Origin: Cyclotella cryptica
Taxonomy: Eukaryota; Bacillariophyta; Thalassiosirophyceae; Thalassiosirales; Thalassiosiraceae
Reading direction: 5' to 3'
Length of the DNA: 64,000 bases
Assembly (NCBI GenBank): GCA_013187285.1
Contig: JABMIG010000007.1
Span: 948,441 to 1,012,440 of the forward strand
The position numbers and the translations under genes were made by a program. The notes below the pieces were generated by a model. The model was not told the origin of the DNA, did not search any database, and saw nothing but the letters and a program-made list of their open reading frames with translations. Shown here in pieces: positions 61,832 through 64,000 of this stretch (its first letter is position 1; each line of letters begins with the position of its first letter).

Positions 61832-62266
61832 AGATGATGATACACTGCTATTGATGAGAGGAAAGACATGAATCTCAGAGAAATGTTGCGACACATGAAA
61901 CGTACAACATCATCATGCTATCATCATGTCAGGACCGCATGCTAGTGGAATTCGATGGATTGCAGTACCTTTAATATTATAAAATTATTTTATTAAGATT
62001 GCGATCTTTATTATAAAGCCCCTCTCAATCGTTTTCGACCAAGAGCTAATATGTATAAAGAAAAAGCCTTTCCACCATTAGAGGTAGAAAACCATTGCAG
62101 CTCAACCCATTGAACTCCCATGAACCACGATATTTAACCAATGAAACACCTCATAAAACAACACAGTCACTCACGCTCCTTCACTCATCGTCGCACTACA
62201 GTCACAACTCTATCTGCTACTATCACCTCGCAATCACCAATAACCCTTCAGTACTTCACATACATC

Positions 62267-62899
62267 ATGATGTGGCCCCGACGTCTCCAATCTCCCTCCA
62301 GCTTTTTAGCTATCCTTGCATCATCGAGGGCAAATGCAGCTCAGATATCGGCCCCGGGGATCGATTCGTCCGTGGCATTTTGTGGGCCATCATGTCTGAA
62401 GCAAACTTCTCGACTGGCAAATAGTAATTGTGCAGGCGCCGCTCTTCTCCACAGAACCGCATTTGCCGCTGCGGGGGTGTCAAAAACTCGTTATTTGACA
62501 TCGAGAAACATGAATTCATTTTTTGGTGACGGCGAATCTGTGCCTCGTATTAACCGCGAAGCCATGGCAGAAATTATTGAAGACGTTGCCAACAGCAGCC
62601 GCGAAGAATGCGGGTACGTCATTATTGATGTGCGTGGCCACGACGAAGTCGCATACACTGGTAAATTGGATGATGTCGTTCATACTCTGCCCTTACCTTA
62701 CATTGCAGAAGGTGCACTGACGATGGACGAAGAAGATTTCAGCGAACAATTCGGATTTGAGAAACCCCGTTTGGACGAAACTATTGTTTTCACGTGTAAA
62801 GCTGGGATTAGAAGTGCAAGTGCAGCTAAGTTGGCTCAAATGGCTGGGTATTCAGACATCTTGGATTACGCAGGGGGAAGTAATGAGTGGTTTTCGTGA
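62267..62899 (+). CDS. Rhodanese-domain protein, tandem copy 2
   Basis: The ATG at 62267 gives 210 residues, the same length as copy 1, with the catalytic cysteine at the same position (Cys177, TCKAGIRSA). This fit is why I prefer it over an in-frame ATG at 62141, which would add 42 residues with no match in copy 1. The N-terminus again has a hydrophobic start and SSRAN. Rhodanese features are VIIDVRGHDEV, IVFTCKAGIRSA and YAGGSNEWFS. The two copies differ throughout and the leader is almost unrelated, so the duplication is not recent. Probably an organellar sulfurtransferase. Confidence 0.88.
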   Translation: MMWPRRLQSPSSFLAILASSRANAAQISAPGIDSSVAFCGPSCLKQTSRLANSNCAGAALLHRTAFAAAGVSKTRYLTSRNMNSFFGDGESVPRINREAMAEIIEDVANSSREECGYVIIDVRGHDEVAYTGKLDDVVHTLPLPYIAEGALTMDEEDFSEQFGFEKPRLDETIVFTCKAGIRSASAAKLAQMAGYSDILDYAGGSNEWFS

Positions 62900-63173
62900 A
62901 CATGAACAGTGTATATTGGCCTCACCCGCTTACAACTTAGAATTACAACTAATCGCTTTCCACAAGGGACCTTCTAGGCATAACCGTTAGCCTTATTTAT
63001 CCAGAACAGCCCATCTAGGCATAACAGGAAAACTAAATTATTGCCGGCTTTTGTTTCATAATGCTTCACAAAGCAACCAAGGATAACTTAACCAAAACAA
63101 AAGCGAGAAAGGTTCTCCTGACATTAGTACCCCAACATTTTCTATTTAACACAGCACTTAATAGCTCAACGGC

Positions 63174-63718
63174 CTATCCAGGCGGCCATCCCATCTGCCT
63201 TCCGCCCATGACATGCAAATGTAGGTGATAAACACTCTGAGCACCATGTTCTCCATCATTGATAACAATGCGAAAACCATCGGGGCATTCCTTCTTCCCC
63301 ACCATCTGGGCCACGTACATCAAATGACCCAAAACATCCTTTTGATCTTCCCGTGCATTGCTAAGTTTTGTCAACCCGTCGCGATTTTGGGGATGACAAC
63401 AATGTGAACGGGCGCCTGAGGGTTGATATCACGAAAAGCCAATGCGATTTCATCCTCGTGCACTTTTGCATGGCCATTCCCCGCTAAGGAGTTTGTCGAA
63501 TACGGTGGGTGGACCAGCACCGTCTCCATCCGAGGATTTGTACCGGGATGCTGCTTCTTTGGCTGCGGCAACTTCGTCTGACATAGCGAGAATACTGGTA
63601 GATCTACCGAAGAAGCGTCGGGTCGCTTTATTATTGTGGAGGTTGTTGATGATACTAGGGGTTGCGGCCACTGCTGGCGGCGCAAAAGCTGTTGCGTATC
63701 CCAGAAGCCTTGGGGAAG
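63174..63718 (-). CDS. HINT-type HIT-family protein, frame broken twice; plastid-type leader
   Basis: The core is that of a histidine triad nucleotide-binding protein. TVFDKLLSGEWPC, VHEDEIALAFRDINPQAPVH, GHLMYVAQMV, FRIVINDGEHGAQSVYHLHLHVMGGRQMGWPPG (the HxHxH triad is HLHLH) occur in order. Such proteins hydrolyse adenosine phosphoramidates. Two frame changes interrupt the core: one at a run of four A around 63465, and one at the end of the VIPK segment near 63383. One looks like an extra base and the other a missing base. The leader contains ATAFAPP, a diatom plastid-type motif, but no ATG precedes it before a splice-like AG at about 63718. An internal ATG (SILAMSDEVAAA) would give a cytosolic form. 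The breaks lie near the low-quality end of the window, so read error is likely. Confidence 0.8.
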
Positions 63719-63829
63719 ATGCTATCAAAATTTGAACTAACCTTCCACTAAGGTACAAGAAAATGAAGGTAAAATAAGATGGCAGTTAATTGGGCAGATA
63801 ATTGGTTTGGCGGATTATCGGGCGGAGGG

Positions 63830-64000
63830 CGGTTGAAAAAAAGGGAGTTCTCTGGAAAACGCCCCCGAAAGGGGTGGCCCAACCCCCAACCCCTTCCCCC
63901 AAAGCGACAGGGGGGGGGGGGGGTGGGGCAAAGGAATACTATTATACACAGGGGGGGGGAAGGGGGGGGGGGGGTTTGGTTTGGAATGGGGTTAAAATGT
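63830..64000. other. Homopolymer-rich, probably low-quality sequence
   Basis: G runs of 8 to 13 bases, CCCCC/GGGG blocks and abrupt change of composition over the last 170 bases. This looks like an unreliable contig end rather than genuine sequence. Confidence 0.6.

Noticed and set aside
1-64000. CRISPR array or bacterial operon
   Set aside because: No regularly spaced direct repeats with unique spacers and no operon-like gene spacing; spliced genes and plastid leaders show nuclear eukaryotic DNA.

Overview
The window is nuclear DNA of a eukaryote, most likely a diatom. It is AT-rich and repeat-rich, its genes carry few and short GT-AG introns (about 80 to 115 bases), and several predicted proteins start with a signal-like segment followed by a diatom-type plastid targeting motif: SSAF-FP in the Tic22-like protein and ATAF-AP in the HIT protein. 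A centric diatom would fit, but this is inference and the genus cannot be fixed by eye.

Layout. 1-12.7 kb holds mobile-element debris: the 3' part of an LTR element (1-3453), a foldback-type DNA transposon with terminal inverted repeats of about 400 bases (about 3.58-5.60 kb), a PIF/Harbinger-like MITE with a TAA target duplication (7168-7711), and a palindrome-rich repeat block (9.0-9.4 kb). 12.8-19.6 kb is a compact gene island: an M14 carboxypeptidase of bacterial PaCCP type (minus strand), then a divergently transcribed von Willebrand A plus alpha-kinase protein (plus), then a convergent ABC-class ATPase with an RGG-rich N-terminus (minus). 20.9-21.3 kb is a TA-target MITE.

23.66-36.90 kb is one large nested structure. 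A mainly non-coding LTR element with a TGAAG target duplication is split by a younger Ty3/gypsy element (26706-32956, target duplication GGTTT); the partial copy at 1-3453 belongs to the same family as the outer element. Next come two more MITEs and a hairpin-bounded element (37.85-39.33 kb), a histidine phosphatase (39669-41025), a small hypothetical gene on the minus strand, and an old decayed gypsy copy (about 43.1-46.35 kb). 48.2-56.2 kb is a large decayed Plavaka-like (CACTA-group) DNA transposon: the transposase lies in the middle on the plus strand and one accessory gene lies on each side on the minus strand. A tandem repeat of roughly 38 bases follows it at 56.55-56.93 kb.

59.5-63.7 kb is a second gene island: a Tic22-like plastid protein with an apparent twin-arginine lumen signal, two tandem rhodanese-domain genes of identical length, and a HINT-type HIT protein whose frame is broken twice. 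The last 170 bases are homopolymer-rich and look like low-quality contig end.

The host genes are mostly housekeeping or organelle-related and do not form one pathway. The best candidates for new biology are the vWA-alpha-kinase, the three-gene Plavaka-like element, the nested non-autonomous/autonomous LTR pair, and a short palindromic motif (TACCGTA/TACGGTA) found upstream of four of the host genes and also at the ends of one MITE family.
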